From the NCBI GenBank assembly GCA_021841725.1, contig JAKCEC010000045.1, positions 1 to 8,766 of the forward strand: a stretch of DNA of 8,766 nucleotides. Direction: 5' to 3'. Each line of letters opens with the position of its first letter. Position 1 is the first letter of the stretch. This document shows, in pieces, positions 1 through 5,792 of the stretch. Below the pieces are notes generated by a model. That model ran no database searches, had not been told where the DNA came from, and was given only the letters and a program-made list of their open reading frames with translations. Source of the stretch: Actinomycetes bacterium (GTDB lineage Bacteria > Actinomycetota > Acidimicrobiia > Acidimicrobiales > RAAP-2). Position numbers and translations under genes: made by a program.

Positions 1-702
1 CTGGAAGGTGGTGGCCGCGATGTCGAGAGTCTGGTTGGAGACGATGGTCATGTGGCCAGCCTTGGCGATAGCCGCCTCGGCGGGCGCCACGAAGGTCTGT
101 GAGCCGGCGTCGTTGCCGAAGGCCAGCGCAATCTTCTTGTAGCCCTTGTTCTTAGCGATGGCCACCATGGCGACGGCGTCCGCGGCGTCCGGGGGAACGA
201 GACGGAAGAAGTACGGGAACTTCACCGCGTCGAACTCCGACTCACCGGTCATGCAGAACGAGACGGTCTTGTTCGAACCGAAGACCGGCACGACCGTGGA
301 GGCTTCGTCCGACGTGCAGCCGATGACGAACGCGATGTTCTTGGTCGTCGCGTACATCTGACCCACCGCGGGAACGGCGTCGGCCGGGTCACCACGGGTG
401 TCCACCGTCTTGCAGTTAATCTGGTGCCCGAGGATGCCCCCGACGCGGTTGATCTCCTGCGTGGCGGCGAGACAGGCCACGGCGTACTTCGGCCCTAGTG
501 CGGCGTCCACCCCGGTAAAGGGCGCCACGACCGGGATCGTCAAGGTCACCCCCGACGAATGCGGTTGCGCGCTGGCGTGCGCGGCGGTGCCGGGCAGCCC
601 GACGGTGGCCGCAATCAGTGCCACCACGGCCACCAACAGCGTCATCCTCTTGCGCATCCTCGCGGCCGGGCTCCCCGACCACGTCAATGACTTTCCATTC
701 AT
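1..702 (-). CDS. ABC transporter substrate-binding protein (branched-chain amino acid/amide type), 3' end outside window
   Basis: The reading frame is open from an ATG at 702 to the window edge (234 codons, no stop), so the C-terminal part is missing. The product looks like a type I periplasmic-binding-fold solute receptor of the Leu/Ile/Val (Peripl_BP_6) group, which captures a ligand outside the membrane for an ABC permease. Residues 1-20 are polar/basic (MRKRM at 16-20), 21-38 form a hydrophobic signal core, and AHASA/Q at 41-46 suits signal peptidase I. The mature part starts with 'VTLTIPVVAPFTG' (52-64), followed by 'AATQEINRVGGILG' (79-92), a 'CTSDEAS' segment (129-135) resembling the ligand-binding serine region, and 'KKIALAFGNDAG' (189-200). 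An AGGGGGGG Shine-Dalgarno-like run lies 6 bases before the ATG, which favours this start over the internal ATG at 657. It follows the FAH gene by 49 bases on the same strand, probably in one operon. The ligand cannot be told from sequence. Confidence 0.88.
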   Translation of the reverse strand, partial: MNGKSLTWSGSPAARMRKRMTLLVAVVALIAATVGLPGTAAHASAQPHSSGVTLTIPVVAPFTGVDAALGPKYAVACLAATQEINRVGGILGHQINCKTVDTRGDPADAVPAVGQMYATTKNIAFVIGCTSDEASTVVPVFGSNKTVSFCMTGESEFDAVKFPYFFRLVPPDAADAVAMVAIAKNKGYKKIALAFGNDAGSQTFVAPAEAAIAKAGHMTIVSNQTLDIAATTFQ

Positions 703-751
703 GTATTCCCCCCCTAGTTGATGTGATACCTCTCACTGCATACAGCAGAAA

Positions 752-1657
752 TCAAAACTTGGTGGTGTCCGCCTTCAACGGCATCCACGGCCAGTCCTCC
801 GGAGCCCCCTCCTCGGCCACGACCTTGTTGGCGATGGCGCCCACACCCTCGATGACCACCTCGATGACGTCACCCGGGTTTAACCACACCGGCGGGGTCC
901 GCGCGAAGCCGACGCCCCCCGGCGTCCCGCTCGCGATGACGTCGCCCGGTCGCAACGTCGTGAACGATGAGAAGTACTCGACCGCGCGCTGCACACTGAC
1001 GATCATGTCCGAGGTGCGCGCGTCTTGCATGACGGTGCCATTAAGAATTGAACGGATCGCCAAGTCGTTAACGTTGACCTCGTCGTCGGTGACCAGCTCG
1101 GGGCCGATCGGCATGGTGCCCTCAAAATTCTTGCCGGGCGTCCACTGAGTCGCCGCGCGCTGCCATTCCCGCGCCGAGCCGTCGTTCATCACCGAGTAAC
1201 CGAGGATCGCGTCCTTGGCGTGCTCGGCGCGCAGATAGCGGCCACCCTTACCGATGATGATCGCCAACTCGGCTTCGTAGTCCATGCGAACGCTCAACGC
1301 CGGCTTGACGAAGTCGTCGAAAGCGCCGATGACGCTGCCCGCACCTCGGACGAACGATTCGGGCCACGTGGGCACCGCCCGTCCGCCCTCGATGGCGTGG
1401 TCGGCGTAGTTGACCCCGAGGCACAGGATCCGCGGCGGGTTCGGCGTGAGGGGACCGAAGTCGGTGCCCTCGTAGTGGCGACCCGCTCGCGAGGACGCGT
1501 CGCGCGCGGCCGCCAGCGCGGCCTCGCCCCCCTCGGCCAGTCCGTTCAGTGTCGCGAGTGCCTCCACACCCGTCGCGTCGGCGAGGTCCACGTAGCCCTC
1601 ACTGCCCTTGACGTGCAGTCGAAGTCCCCGTGAGGTCCTGATCGTCGCAAACCTCAT
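752..1657 (-). CDS. Fumarylacetoacetate hydrolase (FAH) family protein
   Basis: A 301-residue protein of the FAH / 2-oxohepta-3-ene-1,7-dioate hydratase superfamily: Mg/Mn enzymes that hydrolyse, hydrate, isomerise or decarboxylate beta-keto and oxo acids. A small N-terminal domain (about 1-70) precedes the FAH catalytic fold. 'NYADHAIE' (83-90) carries the lid His87 and Glu90 found in many members. The metal-site acidic residues are Glu128 and Glu130 in 'DYEAEL' and Asp159 in 'VMNDGSAREWQ'. 'GKNFEGTMPIGP' (175-186) and 'SGTPGGVG' (243-250) are the oxo-acid-binding landmarks. Length is normal. The ATG at 1657 is preceded by AGGGGGAG at good spacing. It is first in a probable operon with the substrate-binding protein and divergent from the GntR regulator, which likely controls it. 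Acylpyruvase, oxaloacetate tautomerase/decarboxylase or meta-cleavage hydratase/decarboxylase are all possible. The family is secure; the substrate is unknown. Confidence 0.93.
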   Translation of the reverse strand: MRFATIRTSRGLRLHVKGSEGYVDLADATGVEALATLNGLAEGGEAALAAARDASSRAGRHYEGTDFGPLTPNPPRILCLGVNYADHAIEGGRAVPTWPESFVRGAGSVIGAFDDFVKPALSVRMDYEAELAIIIGKGGRYLRAEHAKDAILGYSVMNDGSAREWQRAATQWTPGKNFEGTMPIGPELVTDDEVNVNDLAIRSILNGTVMQDARTSDMIVSVQRAVEYFSSFTTLRPGDVIASGTPGGVGFARTPPVWLNPGDVIEVVIEGVGAIANKVVAEEGAPEDWPWMPLKADTTKF

Positions 1658-1679
1658 TGGTTTCTCCCCCTGTGATTTC

Positions 1680-1701
1680 CAACCAAATTGGTTGAATTGG
1701 T
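1680..1701. promoter_or_regulatory. Probable GntR operator, FAH side: 15-bp palindrome plus tandem ATTGGT
   Basis: CAACCAA-A-TTGGTTG (1680-1694) is a perfect palindrome around A1687. ATTGGT occurs at 1687-1692 and again at 1696-1701, a 9-bp step. A further ATTGGT overlaps the FAH start codon (1656-1661). FadR-type GntR dimers usually bind short palindromes of this kind, and such a regulator is encoded next door, so operator function is a well-supported inference. The site lies about +11 to +32 of the FAH transcript. Confidence 0.65.
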
Positions 1702-1717
1702 CCTGGTACGACTGCGA

Positions 1718-1746
1718 ACTATAAGACCTCCACCAGGCATTGTCAA
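1718..1746 (-). promoter_or_regulatory. Promoter of the FAH/transporter operon (TTGACA-17-TATAGT)
   Basis: Read on the minus strand, TTGACA (1746-1741) and TATAGT (1723-1718) are separated by exactly 17 bases, an almost perfect housekeeping-sigma promoter. Transcription should begin near 1711 and give a leader of about 54 bases before the FAH ATG. The ATTGGT palindrome at 1680-1701 lies inside this leader, where a bound repressor would block elongation. Confidence 0.75.
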
Positions 1747-1791
1747 TTACTTCCGCGCTACAATTGAAAAGATTTCGTCGCGACCGCCCTT

Positions 1792-1809
1792 ATTGGTTTG
1801 ATTGGTTGA
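1792..1809. promoter_or_regulatory. Probable GntR operator, regulator side: tandem ATTGGT repeat
   Basis: ATTGGTTTG-ATTGGTTGA is a direct repeat with the same 9-bp step as the FAH-side site, and its second unit (ATTGGTTGA) is identical to the one at 1687-1695. It lies directly upstream of the -10 box of the regulator gene, so binding here should cause autorepression. First units of the two pairs are 105 bp apart, close to ten helical turns. Confidence 0.6.
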
Positions 1810-1815
1810 TATAGT
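1810..1815 (+). promoter_or_regulatory. -10 box (TATAGT) of the GntR regulator gene
   Basis: TATAGT lies 51 bases before the proposed ATG. No good -35 hexamer is seen 16-18 bases upstream; the expected spacer is filled by the ATTGGT repeat. This suits a weak, autoregulated promoter. The strict match to the FAH-side -10 (also TATAGT) supports the call. Confidence 0.5.
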
Positions 1816-1866
1816 GGTCGCGTCGTGCACCACGTGGCGGGGCATTGCGAGGTGAGGAGGCGGACG

Positions 1867-2574
1867 ATGACCACGGTATCCAATGACCACATGCGTGGCG
1901 TGGCCGACGACATCTTGCTCTCCGCCGCTCACACCGGCTTGCGCTCCGGCCATCGTCTGCCCACCGAACGCGAACTCGCCCAAGCGCTCAAGCTCTCCCG
2001 CACGACGATTCGCAACGCGATGGCGCTCCTCGAACGCGAGGGGGTCGTCTCGCGCGAAGTGGGTCGCGGCACCTTCCTTCGCCGCGACCCCGACGTGGTC
2101 CTGGGCGTCGAGGCCGGTCCGGCGAGTCACCATTCCTCGGTCGGCAACGTCAGCCCCGCCGACGTCATGAGTGCGCGCCTCCTCATCGAACCCGCGGCCC
2201 TCGCCGCCACCGTGGAGAACGCGACGGCGAGCGACTTCGACGAGATCGAACGCTGCCTGGTCGGCAGCGAGAACGCGAGCGACTACGACGAGTTCGAGCG
2301 GTGGGACCTCGCGCTGCACCAGGCGTTCGTGCGCGCGTCGCACAATCCACTGATCGAGAACATGTACCACTTCATCGCCGAGGCCCGCCTCTCGGTGACC
2401 TGGGGCAGCCTGAAGCGACGCAGCGATTCACCCGAACGCCGCGCGCACTACCGCCACCAACACCGTGAGATCGCCCAGGCCCTCGCCAACCGGGACGGCC
2501 GCGCGGCGCGCGAGGCCATGCTGCGTCACCTCGGTGCGGTGGAGGCGAACCTCCAGCGCGCGGCGCAGGCCTAG
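1867..2574 (+). CDS. GntR family transcriptional regulator, FadR/FCD subfamily
   Basis: A 235-residue regulator, typical for the family. Residues about 9-72 are the winged helix: 'GHRLPTERELAQALKLSRTT' (28-47) contains the recognition region and 'EREGVVSREVGRGTF' (56-70) is the wing. Residues about 97-232 form the all-helical FCD ligand domain, with the usual metal ligands Asp147 and His151 in 'DLALH', His199 in 'HQHREI' and His221 in 'LRHL'. FCD domains generally bind small carboxylates or sugar acids. The start at 1867 is chosen because AGGAGG (1855-1860) lies 6 bases before it; an upstream in-frame ATG at 1825 lacks such a site. The gene is divergent from the FAH/transporter operon and flanked by ATTGGT operators, so it is most likely the local repressor and its own autoregulator. 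Its stop shares a CTAG with the stop of the convergent asparaginase gene. Confidence 0.94.
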   Translation: MTTVSNDHMRGVADDILLSAAHTGLRSGHRLPTERELAQALKLSRTTIRNAMALLEREGVVSREVGRGTFLRRDPDVVLGVEAGPASHHSSVGNVSPADVMSARLLIEPAALAATVENATASDFDEIERCLVGSENASDYDEFERWDLALHQAFVRASHNPLIENMYHFIAEARLSVTWGSLKRRSDSPERRAHYRHQHREIAQALANRDGRAAREAMLRHLGAVEANLQRAAQA

Positions 2575-3623
2575 TCGCCCCCCGAGGCGCTCAGGGAATC
2601 TCGCACCCGCACGAAGAGTTCGACGGCCCGCGCCCGGTCCGCCGACGCGGCGAGCGCCAACGACAGCGCCACGCGCGCCTTGCGCGCGTCGAGGATGCCC
2701 CCCGACACCACGTCGCGGGACAACAGGTCCGACTCCGACCCCACGAAACCGTACGTGTGGTTGAGCACCTCCCCCGCCCCCGTGCGCGAACACAGGACGA
2801 CGGGCATCTCCCCCACCAGCGCCTCCACCGCGGACGCCATGACCCCGGGCACGTGGCCGGCGCCGAAGCCCTCGATGACCGCCCCCCGGTAGCCCAGGGC
2901 CGCCAGGCGCTCGAGGAGGCGTCCGTCGTCACCGAGCGCGCAGGTCACCAGGGCGACCGGGGGGACGTCGTCGCGCGCGGTCAGTGAGATGGTCGCCGCG
3001 CGCGTGGGACGCGTCACGAGGCGCACCCGCTCCTCGGCCACCCACCCCAGGGGGCCCGCGTTCGGTGATCGAAACGTCGCCAGATTCGAGGAGTGGGTCT
3101 TGCGGACGAAGCGGGCCGCGTGTACTTCGTCGTTCATCACCACGACGCAGCCCAGGGCGCGCGCGTGCGGCGACGCCGCGACCTTGACGGCCGCCACCAG
3201 ATTGCCGGGTCCGTCGGGACTCGCCATCGTGGGGTTGCGCATGGCGCCCGTGACGACCACCGGTGCCGCCCCGTCGAGGAGGACGTCGAGCGCGAAGGAG
3301 GTCTCTTCGATGGTGTCGGTGCCCTGAGTCACGACGACCCCGTCGACACCGCCGTCGAGGTGGTGCGCGATCGTCCGGGCCAGGGCCACCACGTCGGCCA
3401 GTGTCAGGTCGCCCGAGGGTACCTGGCGATACGACAGCGTCTCCACCCGCGCGACGTCGGCGAGCCCGGGCACCGCCGCGACGAGGTCCTGCGCGCTGAG
3501 TTGCGGCACGACGCCACCGTCGCGCGCGACGGGCGTGGAGGCAATGGTCCCCCCGAGGGACACGACGAGCACGCGGGGGCGTGACGCTGATTCGATCATC
3601 CGAGGGTCCCCATGGGTCCTCAC
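2571..3623 (-). CDS. L-asparaginase (type I/II amidohydrolase family)
   Basis: A 350-residue asparaginase (numbering from the GTG at 3623), which hydrolyses L-asparagine to aspartate and ammonia. 'SLGGTIAS' (22-29) holds the nucleophile Thr26. 'VVTQGTDTIEETS' (97-109) holds Thr102 and Asp103. 'VVMNDEVHAARFVRK' (161-175) ends in catalytic Lys175. 'TGAMRNPTMASPDGP' (125-139) and the C-terminal 'KARVALSLALA' (315-325) are also typical. There is no signal peptide, so it is probably cytoplasmic. The lid Tyr of the E. coli type II enzyme has no equivalent in the loop 30-45. Start choice is uncertain: GTG 3623 has a GAGGGGGA about 9 bases upstream, while ATG 3599 (MIESAS) has GGGGA 7 bases upstream. 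It diverges from the aldolase gene and ends tail-to-tail with the regulator, overlapping it by 4 bases. Glutaminase side activity cannot be excluded. Confidence 0.93.
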   Translation of the reverse strand: MRTHGDPRMIESASRPRVLVVSLGGTIASTPVARDGGVVPQLSAQDLVAAVPGLADVARVETLSYRQVPSGDLTLADVVALARTIAHHLDGGVDGVVVTQGTDTIEETSFALDVLLDGAAPVVVTGAMRNPTMASPDGPGNLVAAVKVAASPHARALGCVVVMNDEVHAARFVRKTHSSNLATFRSPNAGPLGWVAEERVRLVTRPTRAATISLTARDDVPPVALVTCALGDDGRLLERLAALGYRGAVIEGFGAGHVPGVMASAVEALVGEMPVVLCSRTGAGEVLNHTYGFVGSESDLLSRDVVSGGILDARKARVALSLALAASADRARAVELFVRVRDSLSASGGD

Positions 3624-3655
3624 ACTAGATGCGATCCCCCTCGTGCGCGGGCGCG

Positions 3656-3683
3656 AGTACTATCGACGCGAGGACACCTCGCG
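3656..3683. promoter_or_regulatory. Divergent promoter/operator candidate between asparaginase and aldolase genes
   Basis: This stretch lies in the 108-base gap between the two divergent genes. AGTACT (3656-3661) sits in a short AT core that offers a -10-like TACTAT rightward (3658-3663) and GATAGT leftward (3664-3659); neither has a convincing -35. Just downstream for the rightward gene is a perfect inverted repeat CGCGAGG-ACA-CCTCGCG (3667-3683), 7-bp arms around 3 bases, at the expected transcription start. It could be a regulator site or a stable hairpin in the aldolase leader. No protein can be assigned. Confidence 0.4.
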
Positions 3684-3731
3684 GTGAGATGACGTCGCCG
3701 TGTCGCGGAGTGCCCGGACCGAAGGAGCGTC

Positions 3732-4409
3732 GTGGCCGTCGTCGATCGCACCACTCACCGCGCGGACCCCTCACACGTGCGCACGCTCGCGACCTTCGCC
3801 GTCGCCACCATCCACGAGGCGCAGGATCGCACCGGACTCCTGGCACCGCGCCTGCGGCCGCTCATCCCCGGCCAACGGGTGGCGGGTACCGCGCTCACGT
3901 GCGAGGTGTACCCCGGCGACAACTCCTCGATTCACGTGGCCGGCGACGTCGCCCAACGCGGCGATCTGCTGGTGGTCGCCCCGACCAGCCCCTGTGACGA
4001 CGGTTACTTCGGGGAGCTCCTCGCCACGCACCTGGTGGCGCGCGGCGTCGTGGGACTGGTGATCGACGCGGGCGTGCGCGACGTGGCCGATCTGCGCGAC
4101 ATGGGATTTCCCGTCTGGTCCAGCGCGATCAGCGCCCGCGGTACCGTCAAGCAGACGCCCGGGAACGTCCAGGTGCCCCTGGTGTGCGCCGGCGTCTCGA
4201 TCTCCCCGGGCGACGTGGTCGTCGCCGACGACGACGGTGTCGTGGTGGTGGCGCGCGAGGACGCGCTCGACGTCATCGCCGAATGTCGCCTACGCGAAGC
4301 CACGGAGGCGGTGCTGCGCAAGCAGCTAGCCGCCGGTGAGGGGACCCTCGACCTCTTGGGCCTGCGTCAGAAGTTTCGTGACGCCGGCCTGCGCGACCTC
4401 GATCGCTAA
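3732..4409 (+). CDS. RraA-like 4-carboxy-4-hydroxy-2-oxoadipate aldolase / oxaloacetate decarboxylase family protein
   Basis: A 225-residue protein of the RraA-like fold. The class II pyruvate aldolase branch (HMG/CHA aldolase; LigK, GalC, ProA) cleaves 4-carboxy-4-hydroxy-2-oxoadipate to pyruvate and oxaloacetate and decarboxylates oxaloacetate. 'DDGYFGELLATHLVARG' (89-105) is the pyruvate-binding loop, and 'VIDAGVRDV' (110-118) holds Arg116 and Asp117. Glu95 lies 21 residues before Arg116, matching the acidic-X20-Arg-Asp active-site spacing. 'GFPVW' and 'GTVK' (125-140) are also diagnostic. These features favour the aldolase over the RNase E inhibitor RraA, which lacks the acidic residue. 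Start is a GTG with GAAGGAG (3721-3727) 4 bases upstream. It diverges from the asparaginase gene. Together with the FAH enzyme it suggests aromatic ring-cleavage or oxo-diacid catabolism; the exact substrate is open. Confidence 0.88.
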   Translation: MAVVDRTTHRADPSHVRTLATFAVATIHEAQDRTGLLAPRLRPLIPGQRVAGTALTCEVYPGDNSSIHVAGDVAQRGDLLVVAPTSPCDDGYFGELLATHLVARGVVGLVIDAGVRDVADLRDMGFPVWSSAISARGTVKQTPGNVQVPLVCAGVSISPGDVVVADDDGVVVVAREDALDVIAECRLREATEAVLRKQLAAGEGTLDLLGLRQKFRDAGLRDLDR

Positions 4410-4434
4410 CGGTCGCGACGACGTGACGGGCCGC

Positions 4435-4440
4435 TAGGTT
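4435..4440 (+). promoter_or_regulatory. -10 box (TAGGTT) for leaderless transcription of the small membrane protein
   Basis: TAGGTT fits the TANNNT pattern and ends 6 bases before the ATG at 4447, so the transcript would begin at or near the start codon. No clear Shine-Dalgarno is present, which agrees with leaderless translation, common in actinomycetes. The SDR gene start has the same arrangement. Confidence 0.45.
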
Positions 4441-4446
4441 GCGAGT

Positions 4447-4749
4447 ATGAGTACCGAGGGGGGTCTCGTGCCCGACGCCGATGACGTGAGCGAGTCCCTC
4501 ACGGACGAAGAGTTGACCGCGCTGGCCCTCAGCGCCGATCCCCGCCCGGCCTTCGACCCGGCGACGCCGCCCTGGCACGCCGGCTACCGCGACGCCCTCG
4601 AACTCCTGCCGCAGTGGTACATGCCCGCTCCCCACGGCCGTCGCGCCGGGACGGGCACCCGAGTCGCGGTCGCGGTGATCGTCGCCAGTTTCGTGCTCAT
4701 CAACGCCCTCGGGCTCTGCGTCACCTACGGGATCGTGACGTTGGCCTGA
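4447..4749 (+). CDS. Small single-pass membrane protein, function unknown
   Basis: A 100-residue protein. Residues 1-45 are acidic and probably disordered, with a short helix 'LTDEELTALALSADP' (18-32). 'ELLPQWYMPAPHGRR' (52-66) is a compact aromatic/Pro motif followed by basic residues, and 72-98 is one hydrophobic transmembrane segment at the extreme C-terminus. The basic residues just before it suggest the N-terminal part is cytoplasmic. Small actinobacterial proteins with a similar 'LP.WYMP' segment before a single helix are familiar to me, but I know no function. It starts 37 bases after the aldolase stop, either co-transcribed or from its own leaderless promoter. Its last 25 bases overlap the 3' end of the convergent flavin-dependent oxidoreductase gene. 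Confidence 0.78.
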   Translation: MSTEGGLVPDADDVSESLTDEELTALALSADPRPAFDPATPPWHAGYRDALELLPQWYMPAPHGRRAGTGTRVAVAVIVASFVLINALGLCVTYGIVTLA

Positions 4750-5792
4750 GGGGGGCGCGTCGCACGACGCACCACGGGCAGGACCTCGGTGGCCAACAAT
4801 TCGATGGAGCGGGCCGTCTCCTTGAAGGGCAGGCCCCCCAGACCGACCTGGGCGAGGAAACGGGTGTGCCCCAAGATCTCGTGCTCCCAGAGCATCTTGT
4901 CGACGATTTCCTGGGCACTCCCGCAGAACAGTGCACCGTGGGGCGCCGCCCAGGCGTCGAAGGCGTCGCGCGAGAGGGGTGCGCCGCGCGCGTGCGGCAT
5001 GTTCTCGCCGATGTAGCGCGAGTAGTACGGGTAGAACGTCGCGCGCGCCCCCTGGGAGGTCTCGTCGAGGTAGAAGTGGCTGGTGACCCCCAGACGCAGG
5101 TCGGACGCGGCGAACCCGGCGTCGAGTCCACTGCGCCGGTAGAGGGCCGCGAGGTCGACGAAGCGTTCGGGTTCGCCGAGGATGGCGAAGTAGGTGGGCA
5201 GACCGTGACGACCCGCGCGCACCACGCTGGCCGGGGTCCCCCCCACGGCGATCCAGATCGGTAACTGGTCCTGGCGCGCCCGCGGGTAGACGCCCGCCTC
5301 GGTGAGTGGCGCGCGGAAGCGCCCCGACCACGTGACGTGCTCTTCGCGGTTGAGGCGCAGGAGCAGGTCGAGCTTCTCGTCGAAGAGGTCGTTGTAATCC
5401 TCGAGTGCGTACCCGTAGAGCGCGAAGGACTCCACGTACGCGCCGCGACCCGCCGTGATCTCGGCGCGGCCCTGCGAGATCAGGTCGACGGTGGCGAAGT
5501 CTTCGTAGACGCGTACCGGGTCGGCCGTGGAGAGGACTGTCACGGTGCTGGTGAGCCGGATGCGCGTCGTGGCCTGGGCGATGGCGGCCAGGACGACCGC
5601 CGGTGACGAGATGGCGAAATCGGGTCGGTGGTGTTCACCCACCCCGAAGACGTCGAGGCCGGCCTCGTCGGCGAGCACCGCCAGGTCGATGAACTCTCGG
5701 AGCCGTCGCTCGGGGCTCACGACGTCGCCCCCGGGCGAACGCGTCAGCTCCCCGAAGGTGAAGAGGCCGATCTCCATCGCCTGGTTCGTCAT
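4725..5792 (-). CDS. LLM class flavin-dependent oxidoreductase (luciferase-like monooxygenase)
   Basis: A 355-residue TIM-barrel protein of the bacterial luciferase-like family, using reduced FMN or F420. 'MEIGLFTFGEL' (6-16) is the first strand. 'GLDVFGVGEHHRPDFAISSP' (45-64), 'RIRLTSTVTVLSTADPVRVY' (77-96) and 'DLISQGRAEITAGRGAYVES' (103-122) are the conserved core. 'PIWIAVGG' (178-185) and 'FCGSAQEIVDKM' (289-300) are the later cofactor/fold landmarks. It most resembles the small LLM subgroup typified by structure 2I7G, judged from memory. The frame stays open further upstream to 5912, but that part lies inside the esterase gene. The true start is the ATG at 5792, which overlaps the esterase TGA as ATGA, indicating translational coupling; ATG 5777 is an alternative. 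The natural substrate is unknown. Confidence 0.92.
   Translation of the reverse strand: MTNQAMEIGLFTFGELTRSPGGDVVSPERRLREFIDLAVLADEAGLDVFGVGEHHRPDFAISSPAVVLAAIAQATTRIRLTSTVTVLSTADPVRVYEDFATVDLISQGRAEITAGRGAYVESFALYGYALEDYNDLFDEKLDLLLRLNREEHVTWSGRFRAPLTEAGVYPRARQDQLPIWIAVGGTPASVVRAGRHGLPTYFAILGEPERFVDLAALYRRSGLDAGFAASDLRLGVTSHFYLDETSQGARATFYPYYSRYIGENMPHARGAPLSRDAFDAWAAPHGALFCGSAQEIVDKMLWEHEILGHTRFLAQVGLGGLPFKETARSIELLATEVLPVVRRATRPPQANVTIP

Noticed and set aside
1825..1866. Upstream ATG for the GntR regulator
   Set aside because: AGGAGG lies at ideal distance from the ATG at 1867, and the extra 14 residues are not part of the winged-helix domain.
2560..2590. Rho-independent terminator between the regulator and asparaginase genes
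   Set aside because: The genes overlap at CTAG and I see no GC hairpin followed by a T-run there; no such terminator was convincing elsewhere in the window.
3093..3584. Open frame of 163 codons on the plus strand opposite the asparaginase gene
   Set aside because: Antisense shadow; no domain, no ribosome site, and the asparaginase motifs on the other strand explain the sequence.
4273..5331. Open frame of 352 codons on the minus strand overlapping the oxidoreductase gene
   Set aside because: It is Arg/Pro/Gly-rich with no recognisable motif and lies in another frame over a clear LLM-family gene; such shadows are normal in GC-rich DNA.
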